Shown here: positions 33,388 through 41,855 of the stretch, one piece after another
How the letters are laid out: each line of letters opens with the position of its first letter
How positions within the stretch are numbered: position 1 is the stretch's first letter
Assembly (NCBI RefSeq): GCF_019844075.1
Contig: NZ_CP081964.1
Span: 124,001-188,000 of the forward strand
Source of the DNA: Curtobacterium sp. TC1
Lineage (GTDB): Bacteria; Actinomycetota; Actinomycetes; Actinomycetales; Microbacteriaceae
Direction of reading: 5' to 3'
DNA: 64,000 bases
Translations under genes and position numbers: made by a program
Notes under the pieces: model-generated
What the model saw: the letters and a program-made list of their open reading frames with translations, nothing else
Told to the model about the DNA's origin: nothing
Databases searched by the model: none

Positions 33388-34619
33388 CCGACACCAGCAT
33401 GATCACGAACGGCCAGCCCGTCCTCGCCGCCACCCCCGCGGCGGCGTCCGGACCGGAACACGTCGAGGTCCCGACCGCCTACGACGCGATCCTGCTCGCC
33501 GGCTTCGGTGGGCCCGAGGGCCAGGACGACGTCATCCCGTTCCTGCGCAACGTCACCCGCGGCCGGGGCATCCCGGACGAGCGGCTCGAGGAGGTCGCCC
33601 ACCACTACCGGCACTTCGGCGGCGTGAGCCCGATCAACGCGCAGAACCGCGCGCTGAAGGCCGCGCTCGAGGCCGAGCTGGCGTCGCGCGGCATCGACAT
33701 GCCCGTGCTCTGGGGCAACCGCAACTGGGAGCCCTACCTGGAAGGCGCCTTCACCGAGGCATCCGACAAGGGCTACAACAAGCTCATCGCCATCGCGACG
33801 AGCGCCTACTCGTCGTTCTCCAGCTGCCGCCAGTACCGCGAGGACTACGCGCGCGTCCTGGACGAGACCGGGCTGCTCGGCACCATCGAGATCGACAAGA
33901 TCCGGCAGTTCTTCGACCACCCCGGCTTCGTCCGGCCCTTCGTCGACGGTGTCCGTGACGGCATGGCCCGTGCCATCGCCGAGAACGACGGGCTCGACGT
34001 CGCCACCGAGCTGCACGTGCTGTTCTCGACCCACTCGATCCCGTCGACCGACGCCGCGAAGTCCGGCCCGGACTACCGCGGCTTCGACGAGCACGGTGCC
34101 TACGAGGCGCAGCACCTCGCCGTGGCGCAGGTCGTCCTCGACCAGGCATGGGCGGAGCTGCTCGAGCAGCCCGAGCACGCGCACCTGCAGGGCACGTCGA
34201 AGCCGGCGTGGAAGCTCGTCTACCAGTCGCGCTCCGGCCCCCCGACGCAGCCGTGGCTCGAGCCCGACATCAACGACTACATGAACGAGGACCTCAAGGG
34301 CGGCTCGACGCGGGCCGTGCTGATCGTCCCGCTCGGCTTCGTCAGCGACCACATGGAGGTCATGTGGGACCTCGACGAGGAAGCCACCGAGACCGCCGGG
34401 GAACTCGGCTTCTGGTCGCTCCGCACGCAGACCCCCGGCATCGACCCGGCCTACGTGTCCGGCCTGGTCGACCTGGTCCTCGAGCGCGTCAACGGCACCC
34501 CGACCAGCGAGCGTCCGCACCTGACCGACATCGGCCCCTGGTACGACGTCTGCCGCCCGGGCTGCTGCGAGAACGTCCGCGCCGGCTTCAAGCCCGCCGC
34601 CGCCGGCGTCGCGCCGTGA
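33384..34619 (+). CDS. hemH: Coproporphyrin III ferrochelatase
   Basis: Inserts ferrous iron into coproporphyrin III in this pathway, 411 residues. The start of the fold is YDAILLAGFGGPEG, with HFGGVSPINAQN close after it. The catalytic histidine is in FSTHSIP, and the conserved glutamate side appears in VPLGFVSDHMEVMWDLDEE. C148 (SSCRQYRED) together with C390, C394 and C395 (DVCRPGCCENV) matches the [2Fe-2S] ligand pattern known in actinobacterial ferrochelatases. The N-terminal ~30 residues are extra and flexible. ATG at 33384 overlaps the hemQ stop (ATGA). Confidence 0.95.
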   Translation: MTDTSMITNGQPVLAATPAAASGPEHVEVPTAYDAILLAGFGGPEGQDDVIPFLRNVTRGRGIPDERLEEVAHHYRHFGGVSPINAQNRALKAALEAELASRGIDMPVLWGNRNWEPYLEGAFTEASDKGYNKLIAIATSAYSSFSSCRQYREDYARVLDETGLLGTIEIDKIRQFFDHPGFVRPFVDGVRDGMARAIAENDGLDVATELHVLFSTHSIPSTDAAKSGPDYRGFDEHGAYEAQHLAVAQVVLDQAWAELLEQPEHAHLQGTSKPAWKLVYQSRSGPPTQPWLEPDINDYMNEDLKGGSTRAVLIVPLGFVSDHMEVMWDLDEEATETAGELGFWSLRTQTPGIDPAYVSGLVDLVLERVNGTPTSERPHLTDIGPWYDVCRPGCCENVRAGFKPAAAGVAP

Positions 34620-35575
34620 CCGACGGACCGACCCCGATCCGGCTCGGCACGCGCGCCAGTCGGCTCGCGGTCGCGCAGTCGCAGGACGTCGCCGACCGCC
34701 TGGCAGCGGCGGCCGGCCGCCCGGTCGAGCTCGTCACCGTCACGAGCGAGGGCGACACGAACCGTGCCTCCCTGGCGTCGCTCGGTGGCACCGGCGTCTT
34801 CGCCAGCGCCCTGCGCGAGGCCCTGGTCGCCGGCGAGGTCGACGTCCTCGTGCACTCGCTCAAGGACCTGCCGACGGCGCCGTACCCGGGCCTGACGATC
34901 GCCGCCGTGCCGAAGCGCGCGGACGCCCGTGACGTCCTCGTCGCCCGCAACGGTGCCACGGTCGAGAGCCTGCCCGAGGGGGCGAAGGTCGGCACGGGCT
35001 CCCCGCGTCGTGTCGCACAGCTCAAGGCCAAGCGCCCCGACCTGGACGTCATCGACATCCGCGGCAACATCGACACGCGCCTGGGTCGCGTGGACGACGA
35101 CCTCGACGCCGTCGTGCTCGCCGCCGCCGGGCTCGGTCGCATCGACCGGCTGTCGGCCGCCACCGAACTGCTCGACCTCGGCTTCTGGCCGAGTGCTCCG
35201 GGTCAGGGCGCGCTGGCGATCGAGACCCGTGCCGACGAAGCCGACACGAACCTGCTCGCCGCGCTCCGGAAGATCGAGCACGCCCCGACCCGCCTGACGG
35301 TGACGGCCGAGCGCGAGGTCCTGGCGAAGCTCGAGGCCGGCTGCTCCGCCCCGATCGGTGCGACCGCGGTCGTCGACGCCGAGCTCCTCCTCGTCTCCGC
35401 CACCGTCTACAGCCCCGACGGCAGCGAGTACCGCACGGCGTCGCACGCGGCCGTGCTCGAGGGATCCGCGCAGGACCGTCTGGCCGAAGCGCTCGAGGTC
35501 GGTGGCCGCGTTGCCGCCGAGCTGCTCGAGAACGGTGCCGGTGACCTGGCGGACCTCGCCGACTCGGTGAAGTAG
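34616..35575 (+). CDS. hemC: Porphobilinogen deaminase (hydroxymethylbilane synthase)
   Basis: Condenses four porphobilinogens into hydroxymethylbilane, 319 residues. The N-terminal IRLGTRASRLAVAQSQDVADRL, the VHSLKDLPT aspartate-containing loop, and GTGSPRRVAQLKAKRPDLDV are intact. C243 in LEAGCSAPIG attaches the dipyrromethane cofactor. The GTG at 34616 overlaps the hemH stop by four bases. The stop TAG at 35573-35575 is followed by a frame (one base back) that holds hemD and lacks its own canonical start. Confidence 0.96.
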   Translation: MTDGPTPIRLGTRASRLAVAQSQDVADRLAAAAGRPVELVTVTSEGDTNRASLASLGGTGVFASALREALVAGEVDVLVHSLKDLPTAPYPGLTIAAVPKRADARDVLVARNGATVESLPEGAKVGTGSPRRVAQLKAKRPDLDVIDIRGNIDTRLGRVDDDLDAVVLAAAGLGRIDRLSAATELLDLGFWPSAPGQGALAIETRADEADTNLLAALRKIEHAPTRLTVTAEREVLAKLEAGCSAPIGATAVVDAELLLVSATVYSPDGSEYRTASHAAVLEGSAQDRLAEALEVGGRVAAELLENGAGDLADLADSVK

Positions 35576-35580
35576 AGCCC

Positions 35581-36495
35581 GCCACGGACACGCCCGCTCC
35601 CGTCGTCGTCATCCCCCGGGGTGGCGCGTGGGGCGAGCGTGTCGCGGCGTCGGCCCGGCAGCGCGGGCTCGATCCGCGGGTCGTCCCCCTCATCACGACC
35701 GAGCCACCGCTCGACGGCGGCCCGCTCGACCGTGCGGTCGCCCGCTTGGCCGCCCGCCCCGCCCATCTCCCCGCCGCCCGCTCGCCCGAGGTTCCGAAAT
35801 CTCGGCATCCGGAGGGGCACAACCGAGGCGGTTCGGAACCTCGACGGCGCACCGACGGCGAGTCTTCGCACCTGGACGGCGAGCGTGCACCCGCGGACGG
35901 TGACCAGACCGCGCTCGCCGGGTACACGTGGGTCGTGGTGACCAGTGCGACGGCCGTGACGGTGCTCGCGGAACGCGTGGCGGGCCTCCCGTCCGGGGTG
36001 CGGGTAGCGACGGTCGGGGGGCCGACCGCCCGTGCCGCGCGTGCTGCGGGCTGGGTCGTCGACCTCGTGCCGGACGAGGCCTCGGCCGCCGGGCTCGTCG
36101 CGGCCCTGCCGGACACCGACGGCACCGTGCTCTTCCCCCGCTCCGAGATCGCTGCGCCCACGCTCGTCGACGGGCTGCGGGCCCGCGGCATCGACGTGGA
36201 CGACGTGGTCGCGTACCGTACCGTGGGGACCGGCGACGAGCCGATCACCCTCGACGCGGTGCCCGACGCGGTGCTCGTGACGAGCGGCAGCGTCGCCCGC
36301 GAGATCGCCCGCCGGGTGACCCCGCTCGACCCCCGCACCCTCGTGGCCTGCATCGGCCCCGGAACCGCCGCCGACGCGCGCGCGGCCGGACTGCCGGTCC
36401 ACGTCGTCGGACCCACCCGGTCCGCAGAAGCACTGCTCGACGCCGTCGTCGAAGCCCTGAACCCCACCGTCCCCGAACAGGAAGGCCACCCGTGA
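35581..36495 (+). CDS. hemD: Uroporphyrinogen-III synthase with in-frame repeat insertion and no canonical start
   Basis: Closes hydroxymethylbilane to uroporphyrinogen III. The frame stays open from 35545 to the stop at 36493-36495. The recognisable N-terminal half-domain begins at about 35599 ([20 protein letters not shown], then [23 protein letters not shown]). About 56 residues (35758-35925) then interrupt the usual link to [19 protein letters not shown], and they contain a palindromic repeat. The C-terminal half is normal ([49 protein letters not shown]). No ATG, GTG or TTG exists in frame before a TTG at 35746, which would delete the first domain strand. A non-standard start, a -1 shift from hemC or a sequence error is possible. 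The start given is nominal. Confidence 0.8.
   Translation, partial: ATDTPAPVVVIPRGGAWGERVAASARQRGLDPRVVPLITTEPPLDGGPLDRAVARLAARPAHLPAARSPEVPKSRHPEGHNRGGSEPRRRTDGESSHLDGERAPADGDQTALAGYTWVVVTSATAVTVLAERVAGLPSGVRVATVGGPTARAARAAGWVVDLVPDEASAAGLVAALPDTDGTVLFPRSEIAAPTLVDGLRARGIDVDDVVAYRTVGTGDEPITLDAVPDAVLVTSGSVAREIARRVTPLDPRTLVACIGPGTAADARAAGLPVHVVGPTRSAEALLDAVVEALNPTVPEQEGHP
35787..35843. repeat. Palindromic repeat inserted in hemD
   Basis: Arms CGAGGTTCCGAA (35787-35798) and TTCGGAACCTCG (35832-35843) pair perfectly over 12 bases. Inside, CTCGG (35801-35805) pairs with CCGAG (35823-35827). The first 23 bases recur exactly at 48415-48437, so this is a dispersed element. It is translated in frame with no stop. 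Confidence 0.75.
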
Positions 36496-37547
36496 CCGGC
36501 CGTTTCCCACAGGTCCGCCCCCGTCGACTCCGCGCCACCCCCGCGATGCGACGGCTCGTCGCCGAGACCCGGCTGCACCCAGCCGAGCTCGTGCTGCCGA
36601 TGTTCATCCGCGAGGGCGCGACCGACGCCGTCGACATCTCGAGCATGCCGGGCGTCCAGCAGCACTCGCTCGACTCGTTCCGGCGAGCACTCGTCGAGGC
36701 CGCGGGCCAGGGCATCGGCGGCGTGAACCTGTTCGGTGTGCCCACCACGAAGGACGCGACCGGGTCCGGCGCGACGGACCCCGACGGCATCCTCAACGTC
36801 GCCATCCGCGTGGCGAAGGAAGAGGTCGGTGACGACCTGGTCGTCCAGTCCGACCTGTGCCTCGACGAGTTCACCGACCACGGGCACTGCGGTGTCCTGG
36901 CGGCGGACGGCTCCGTCGACAACGACGCGACCCTGCTGCGCTACCGCGACATGGCGGTCGCGCAGGCCGAGGCCGGTGCCGAACTGGTGTGCCTGAGCGG
37001 GATGATGGACGGCCAGATCGCCGCCGCCCGCGACGCGCTCGACGTCGCCGGCCACACCGGCACGGCACTGCTGGCGTACGCGGCCAAGTACGCCTCCGCC
37101 TTCTACGGCCCCTTCCGCGAGGCCGTGTCGTCGTCGCTCGTCGGCGACCGACGGACGTACCAGATCGACGCCGCCAACGGTCGTCAGGGCCTGCGCGAGG
37201 TCGCGCTCGACGTCGACGAGGGCGCCGACGTCGTGATGGTGAAGCCCGCGATGAGCTACCTCGACGTGCTCGCCGAGACGGCCGCCACCTCGCCCGTACC
37301 GGTGTGGGCCTACCAGATCTCCGGCGAGTACGCGATGATCACCGCAGCCGCGCAGAACGGCTGGATCGACCGCGACGCCGCAGCGATGGAGTCGCTGGTC
37401 GGCATCAAGCGGGCCGGCGCCGACGCGATCCTGACCTACTTCGCCGTCGACATCGCACGGAAGCTCAACCAGGAGGCCGGCCTCCGGACCTCGGGTACCA
37501 CCGCCGCAGTCGCCGGCATCGCCTCGACCGGGAAGGCCCCCGAATGA
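36492..37547 (+). CDS. hemB: Porphobilinogen synthase (delta-aminolevulinate dehydratase)
   Basis: Condenses two 5-aminolevulinates to porphobilinogen, 351 residues. The two Schiff-base lysines are K199 ([13 protein letters not shown]) and K251 ([13 protein letters not shown]). The metal-site loop reads [14 protein letters not shown]: two of the three cysteines of the zinc type are kept and the middle one is aspartate, so metal preference is uncertain. An N-terminal arm ([19 protein letters not shown]) for octamer assembly is present. The GTG at 36492 overlaps the hemD stop and hemL overlaps its own stop. Confidence 0.96.
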   Translation: MTGRFPQVRPRRLRATPAMRRLVAETRLHPAELVLPMFIREGATDAVDISSMPGVQQHSLDSFRRALVEAAGQGIGGVNLFGVPTTKDATGSGATDPDGILNVAIRVAKEEVGDDLVVQSDLCLDEFTDHGHCGVLAADGSVDNDATLLRYRDMAVAQAEAGAELVCLSGMMDGQIAAARDALDVAGHTGTALLAYAAKYASAFYGPFREAVSSSLVGDRRTYQIDAANGRQGLREVALDVDEGADVVMVKPAMSYLDVLAETAATSPVPVWAYQISGEYAMITAAAQNGWIDRDAAAMESLVGIKRAGADAILTYFAVDIARKLNQEAGLRTSGTTAAVAGIASTGKAPE

Positions 37548-38869
37548 CCACGAACGACCAGCTGTTCGGCCGCGCGAAGAACGCGATCCCCGGCGGCGTG
37601 AACTCGCCCGTCCGTGCTTACGGTTCGGTCGGTGGCACCCCGCGCTTCCTGGTGTCGGCGAAGGGCGCCTACGTCACCGACGCCGAGGGTCGCGAGTACG
37701 TCGACCTCGTCGCGTCGTGGGGGCCGGCGATCCTGGGCCACGCGCACCCGGGCACCGTCGAGGCCGTACAGCAGGCCGCCGCACGCGGGCTGTCGTTCGG
37801 CGCCTCGACCCCGGGCGAGACCGAGCTGGCCGAGCTCGTGAAGCAGCGGGTGTCGGTCGACGGCGACGGCCCCATCGAGAAGCTCCGCATGGTGTCCACC
37901 GGCACCGAGGCCACGATGACGGCGATCCGGTTGGCCCGTGGCTACACCGGCCGCGACCTGCTCGTGAAGTTCGCCGGGCACTACCACGGGCACTCCGACT
38001 CCCTGCTGGCCGAGGCCGGCTCGGGCGTCGCCACCCTGGCGATGCCGGGCAGCGCGGGCATCACGGCCGAGACCGCCGCGCAGACGCTCGTGCTGCCCTA
38101 CAACGACCTCGACGCGGTCCGCCGTGCCTTCGACGAGCACTCCGAGCGCATCGCCGCCGTGATCGTCGAGTCGGCCGCGGCGAACATGGGCGTGCTCGCC
38201 CCCGAACGCGGCTTCAACCGGGCGCTCGCGCAGATCACGCAGTCGCACGGGGCGCTGCTCATCGTCGACGAGGTCCTGACCGGGTTCCGCGTCGGGTCCG
38301 CCGGATGGTGGGGCCTCGAGGCGTCGAAGGTCGTCCCCGACGGCGCCGGGTGGAAGCCCGACCTGATCACGTTCGGCAAGGTCATCGGCGGTGGCATGCC
38401 CCTGGCCGCGCTCGGTGGTCGCCGCGAGGTGATGGACTTCCTCGCCCCGCTCGGCCCCGTGTACCAAGCGGGCACCCTGTCCGGCAACCCGCTCGCGGTC
38501 GCCGCCGGCATCGCCACGCTCCGCGCCGCGACACCGTCCGTGTACGAGTCGCTGAACCACACGGCATCGGTCATCTCCGCGGCGACGTCGGACGCCCTGT
38601 CGGCGGAGGGCGTCGCCCACACCGTGCAGCGCGCCGGCAACCTGTTCTCGTTCGCCTTCACCGACACTGCGCCGCGGAACTACGACGACGTGCGGGCGCA
38701 GGACGTGTTCCGGTACGCGCCGTTCTTCCACGCGATGCTCGACGCCGGGGTGACCCTGCCGCCGAGCGTGTTCGAGGCGTGGTTCGTCACGGCCGCCCAC
38801 GACGAACGAGCGGTCGGGCGGATCCTCGACGCCCTGCCCGCAGCGGCGAAGGCCGCGGCGGCTGGTTGA
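37544..38869 (+). CDS. hemL: Glutamate-1-semialdehyde 2,1-aminomutase
   Basis: PLP enzyme that isomerises glutamate-1-semialdehyde to 5-aminolevulinate, completing the C5 route begun by HemA. It is 441 residues, class III aminotransferase fold. The N-terminus has [17 protein letters not shown]. The PLP phosphate site is [15 protein letters not shown], the cofactor ring aspartate is in [13 protein letters not shown], and the Schiff-base lysine is K279 ([13 protein letters not shown]). The ATG at 37544 overlaps the hemB stop. Co-transcription with the downstream DIP1984 gene is likely because only 8 bases separate them. Confidence 0.96.
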   Translation: MTTNDQLFGRAKNAIPGGVNSPVRAYGSVGGTPRFLVSAKGAYVTDAEGREYVDLVASWGPAILGHAHPGTVEAVQQAAARGLSFGASTPGETELAELVKQRVSVDGDGPIEKLRMVSTGTEATMTAIRLARGYTGRDLLVKFAGHYHGHSDSLLAEAGSGVATLAMPGSAGITAETAAQTLVLPYNDLDAVRRAFDEHSERIAAVIVESAAANMGVLAPERGFNRALAQITQSHGALLIVDEVLTGFRVGSAGWWGLEASKVVPDGAGWKPDLITFGKVIGGGMPLAALGGRREVMDFLAPLGPVYQAGTLSGNPLAVAAGIATLRAATPSVYESLNHTASVISAATSDALSAEGVAHTVQRAGNLFSFAFTDTAPRNYDDVRAQDVFRYAPFFHAMLDAGVTLPPSVFEAWFVTAAHDERAVGRILDALPAAAKAAAAG

Positions 38870-38877
38870 CTGGACAC

Positions 38878-39342
38878 ATGCAACTCGCCGAGGCCCTCAT
38901 CGAGCGCGCCGACCTGCAGAAGCGCATCGAACAGCTGCGCGGCCGCATCGCCGCGAACGCCCGCTACCAAGAGGGCGAGGAACCCGACGAGGACGCCCGC
39001 GAGCTCCTCGCCGAGGCGGAGCGGTCGATCGACGCGCTCGAGGTCCTGCTCGCCCGCATCAACGCGACGAACGCCAGCACCACCGTCGCGTCCGGGCAGA
39101 CCGTGACCGCGCTGCTCGCCCGCCGCGATGCCCTGCGGCTGCGGCACGCGCTCGTCACCGGGGCGGCGGACGCCACGGCCGGTGCCACCGGCGGCTACCG
39201 TCAGCTCCGCAGCGAACTGCGGACGTTCGCCGCGCTGCCGACCGCCGAGCTCCGGTCGCGGGCCGACGCACTGGCGAAGGAGATCCGCGAGCTCGACGCC
39301 GTCGTCCAGCGCACCAACTGGGAGGTCACCCTGGTCGACTGA
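38878..39342 (+). CDS. DIP1984-family coiled-coil protein
   Basis: A 154-residue soluble, highly helical, charged protein of the DIP1984 family, which has a solved structure but no assigned role. The N-terminal motif MQLAEALIERADLQKRIEQLRGRI and ANARYQEGEEPDEDARELL are the family hallmark. The helix pair that follows has a conserved NATNAST(T)VASGQTVTALLARRDALRLRH. It follows hemL by 8 bases as the last gene of the heme unit, but nothing in it suggests tetrapyrrole chemistry. The C-terminal QRTNWEVTLVD is also typical. Confidence 0.85.
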   Translation: MQLAEALIERADLQKRIEQLRGRIAANARYQEGEEPDEDARELLAEAERSIDALEVLLARINATNASTTVASGQTVTALLARRDALRLRHALVTGAADATAGATGGYRQLRSELRTFAALPTAELRSRADALAKEIRELDAVVQRTNWEVTLVD

Positions 39343-39523
39343 GCAGCGGGCGGTGCGTCGGTAGACGGACCGGGGCGGGTACGGACCCGATGACCGGCGG
39401 GCAACCCGGTCCCTGTCGGCGCAGTGGGCAGCGCCATGGCGAGAGCCGTGCACATCGCAGCCCAGTACGGCGCACCAGGTACGGTGCACACCGCACCACG
39501 CACAACCGCGTACCGACCGGACC

Positions 39524-39565
39524 GTCGAGGGCGGGACAGGGGACAGCACCGCCCCCACCCTCGAC
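39524..39565 (-). terminator. GC-rich hairpin, probable terminator
   Basis: GTCGAGGGCGGG (39524-39535) pairs with CCCACCCTCGAC (39554-39565) over 12 bases with one mismatch. It starts 3 bases beyond the stop of the DUF4333 gene on the minus strand. It lies at the end of a 226-base convergent gap and could stop both units. The rest of that gap holds no gene. Confidence 0.5.
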
Positions 39566-39568
39566 GAC

Positions 39569-40147
39569 TCAGGAGCAGTCGGACTTGGTGAACGTCGTGT
39601 CGAGTGTCTTCGAGGAGCCGTCGAACGCGTAGGTGTACCGCATGTCGACGTCCTCGTCGAGGAGTTCCTTGGTGTCGCTGTTCGAGCAGAGTGTCGGGCC
39701 GACCGAATCGCGGATGGCGCTCTCGGTGATCGAGGCCGGGTCGACGCTGGACGACACCGTGTAGTCGTAGTGGATGGCGTTGCCCTCGGCCTCGACACCG
39801 GTCCACGTCGTCACGGAGTCGACCTGCTTCGGCAGGTCGCTCTGCTCGCGGATCTGCACGACGGCCTTCGAGACCTTCTCCTCCGTCGAGTCACTGAACG
39901 CGGCGGTCAGCGCCTGGCGGACCAGGATCGCGACGACCACGGCGACGACGACGCCGAGCAGTGAGATGAGGACGCGCTTGCCGCGGGACTGCTTGGGCGG
40001 CGGCGCGTACGGAGCGCCGGCGGGAGCGGGCTGCGCGTACGGCTGCTGGCCGGGCTGCTGCTGCGCCCAGGGTTGCTGGACGGGCTGCTGCTGGCCGGCG
40101 TTCGGCTGCGGTTCGGACCCCGGGTAGGGCGGCGGTGTGGTCGTCAT
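39569..40147 (-). CDS. Membrane protein with DUF4333 C-terminal domain
   Basis: A 192-residue single-span protein. The N-terminal ~50 residues are a Pro/Gln/Ala-rich cytoplasmic region (PQPNAGQQQPVQQPWAQQQ and QPAPAGAPYAPPP), followed by SRGKR and one membrane helix (VLISLLGVVVAVVVAILV). The extracytoplasmic part resembles DUF4333-type small domains (VDSVTTWTGVEAEGNAIHYDYTV). It has two cysteines (C at SVGPTLCSN and the C-terminal SDCS) that may form a disulphide. The ATG at 40147 has a strong GAGGGGG site. Function unknown. Confidence 0.75.
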   Translation of the reverse strand: MTTTPPPYPGSEPQPNAGQQQPVQQPWAQQQPGQQPYAQPAPAGAPYAPPPKQSRGKRVLISLLGVVVAVVVAILVRQALTAAFSDSTEEKVSKAVVQIREQSDLPKQVDSVTTWTGVEAEGNAIHYDYTVSSSVDPASITESAIRDSVGPTLCSNSDTKELLDEDVDMRYTYAFDGSSKTLDTTFTKSDCS

Positions 40148-40298
40148 GGTGTTCCCCCTCGTTGCAGTGCGCGGCCTGACACCGTCGTCCGGCATCGGGT
40201 CCCTCCCCGACACGGGCCGCGGACACCTGAGCGACCATTCAAGCACGGGCAGGAGCGGCGCAGCGCGGCGGTCCGTTCCCCGCGCCGGTGCCGCGCCG

Positions 40299-41084
40299 TC
40301 AGGCGGAACGCCGTGCTGCCCAGCGCCCCTCGGAGCGCAGGATCGCGAGCGGGAAGTCGAACGCGTGCGACACCGCCGACGACGTGATGACCTCGTCCGC
40401 CGTGCCCTGTGCCACCACGGCGCCGTCGCGGAGCAGCATCGCGTGCGAGGTCGACGCCGGCAGGTCCTCGAGGTGGTGCGTGACCATGACGCTGCCGAGC
40501 TCGGGGTGCCGGTGCCGCAGCGCGTCGACGGTCTCGAGCAGGTGCTCGCGCGCTGCGACGTCGAGGCCGGTCGCCGGCTCGTCGAGCAGCAGCAACTGCG
40601 GCTCCGACATCAGTGCGCGCGCGATGAGGGTGCGGCCCCGCTCGCCTTGGGACAGCACGGGCCACCGGGCGTCCCGCCGTGCGCTGAGCCCGACGTCGGC
40701 GACGTGCTGCTCGGCCGCCTCGACCTGGGCCGCCGTGGGCTCCCACCGCATCATGAGGTCGGTCGTGCCGGTCAGCCCGGTCAGCACGGTCTCGAGCACG
40801 GTGAGCGGCGAGAGCATCCGGTGCCGGGGATCGACGTGCCCGATGTGCTCGCGGAGCTCACGGACGTCGACCCGTCCCAGGCGTCGGCCGAGCACCTCGA
40901 CCGTGCCGGCGGTGGGGTGGCCCGTCGCGCCGAGGACCGCGAGCAGCGTGGACTTGCCGGCGCCGTTCGGCCCGAGGAGCGCCCAGTGCTCACCGCGCCG
41001 GACCGTGAGGTCGACGTCGTGCAGCAGGTCGCGCCCGGACCGGGTCACGCGGACACCGGTGGCGTTGATCAGGACGTCGGTCAC
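40299..41084 (-). CDS. ABC transporter ATP-binding protein
   Basis: Nucleotide-binding subunit or stand-alone ABC ATPase, 261 residues. Walker A GPNGAGKST, signature LSQGERGR, Walker B LLLLDEPATG and the switch histidine in MVTHHLEDLP are all present. The overall pattern (isolated, ModF/YlmA-like) resembles single-domain ATPases with no adjacent permease. None is encoded next to it, so either the partner is elsewhere or it works in a non-transport role. The GTG at 41084 gives the usual N-terminal strand (VLINATGVRVTRSGRDLLHDVDL). The GntR regulator is 17 bases upstream on the same strand. Confidence 0.88.
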   Translation of the reverse strand: MTDVLINATGVRVTRSGRDLLHDVDLTVRRGEHWALLGPNGAGKSTLLAVLGATGHPTAGTVEVLGRRLGRVDVRELREHIGHVDPRHRMLSPLTVLETVLTGLTGTTDLMMRWEPTAAQVEAAEQHVADVGLSARRDARWPVLSQGERGRTLIARALMSEPQLLLLDEPATGLDVAAREHLLETVDALRHRHPELGSVMVTHHLEDLPASTSHAMLLRDGAVVAQGTADEVITSSAVSHAFDFPLAILRSEGRWAARRSA

Positions 41085-41101
41085 CCGTCCATCCTGGCCC
41101 G

Positions 41102-41770
41102 TCAGCTGCGTGCGGAGCGGACGGACTCGATGTGCTGCTCGAAGTTCCGCGTCAGCGCACGCCCGGCCTCGGCGGCCGTCTCGCCGTCGCGCTCGTCGAG
41201 CGCCTCGCCGAGGATCGAGAAGAACGCCTCGGAACCGTACTGCTCGAACGCCGGGGTGGGGTTGAGCGTGAAGCGGACGCGCTCGAGCGCACCTTCGGCG
41301 GCGACCTGCACGAGGGGGTTGCCGGAGTGGGCGATGGCGAACTCGATGATGTCGGTCACGGCACCGCTGAACCCGAGGTCGCGGACCTTGCGGAGTCCGT
41401 CGGCACGGTCGAGCAGCTTCTGCATCGCCGCGACGTCCGCGTCGTCGTACTCGGGGACGCCCCAGCGCAGGCTGAGCTCGAAGAACCCGGCCGTGGCACG
41501 GGTCGCGGTCACCCAGTCGTCGAACGTGGGGGTGGCGACGCGGGTGTACCGGTTCGCCTCCATCTCGACGAGGCCGATGTCGACGAGCTTCGCGATCGCC
41601 TCGCGGATGGGGGTGCGACTGACTCCGAGCCACTGGACCAGCTCGTCGTCGTTCAGGCGTTCGCCGTGCTGGAGTGTGCCGTCGCGGAGGGCTGCCAGCA
41701 TCTTCTCGTACACGACGTCGCGGAGCAGCTTGCGGGGTGAGTTCTCGACCGTGGACTTCGGGACCGGCAT
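41102..41770 (-). CDS. GntR-family regulator, FadR-like subclass
   Basis: A 222-residue dimeric regulator. The winged helix at about residues 14-75 reads LRDVVYEKMLAALRDGTLQHGERLNDDELVQWLGVSRTPIREAIAKLVDIGLVE, the classic GntR core. The C-terminal helical domain resembles the FCD-type effector domain, but metal-ligand histidines are not obvious. The ATG at 41770 is the only plausible start. The ABC ATPase follows 17 bases downstream and is the likely target. A palindrome lies 52 bases upstream at 41813-41840. Confidence 0.9.
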   Translation of the reverse strand: MPVPKSTVENSPRKLLRDVVYEKMLAALRDGTLQHGERLNDDELVQWLGVSRTPIREAIAKLVDIGLVEMEANRYTRVATPTFDDWVTATRATAGFFELSLRWGVPEYDDADVAAMQKLLDRADGLRKVRDLGFSGAVTDIIEFAIAHSGNPLVQVAAEGALERVRFTLNPTPAFEQYGSEAFFSILGEALDERDGETAAEAGRALTRNFEQHIESVRSARS

Positions 41771-41812
41771 GTCATCTCCTCGTGCATCGGACTCGGTACT
41801 GGAATCCTAACG

Positions 41813-41840
41813 TGTCAATTTGCAAGCGCTTGTAAAATTG
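41813..41840. promoter_or_regulatory. AT-rich promoter/operator region of the GntR gene
   Basis: CAAGCGCTTG (41823-41832) is a perfect 10-base palindrome inside TTTGCAAGCGCTTGTAAA. On the minus strand a perfect TTGACA (41813-41818) follows it and fits a -35 element for the GntR gene, though no good -10 is seen. The region is far more A+T-rich than its surroundings. Confidence 0.5.
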
Positions 41841-41855
41841 TGGTACAGGAGTATT

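Noticed and set aside
39343..39523. Possible small gene in the gap after DIP1984
   Set aside because: Reading frames here show no ribosome site, no family pattern and mixed composition; only the hairpin at 39524 is supported.
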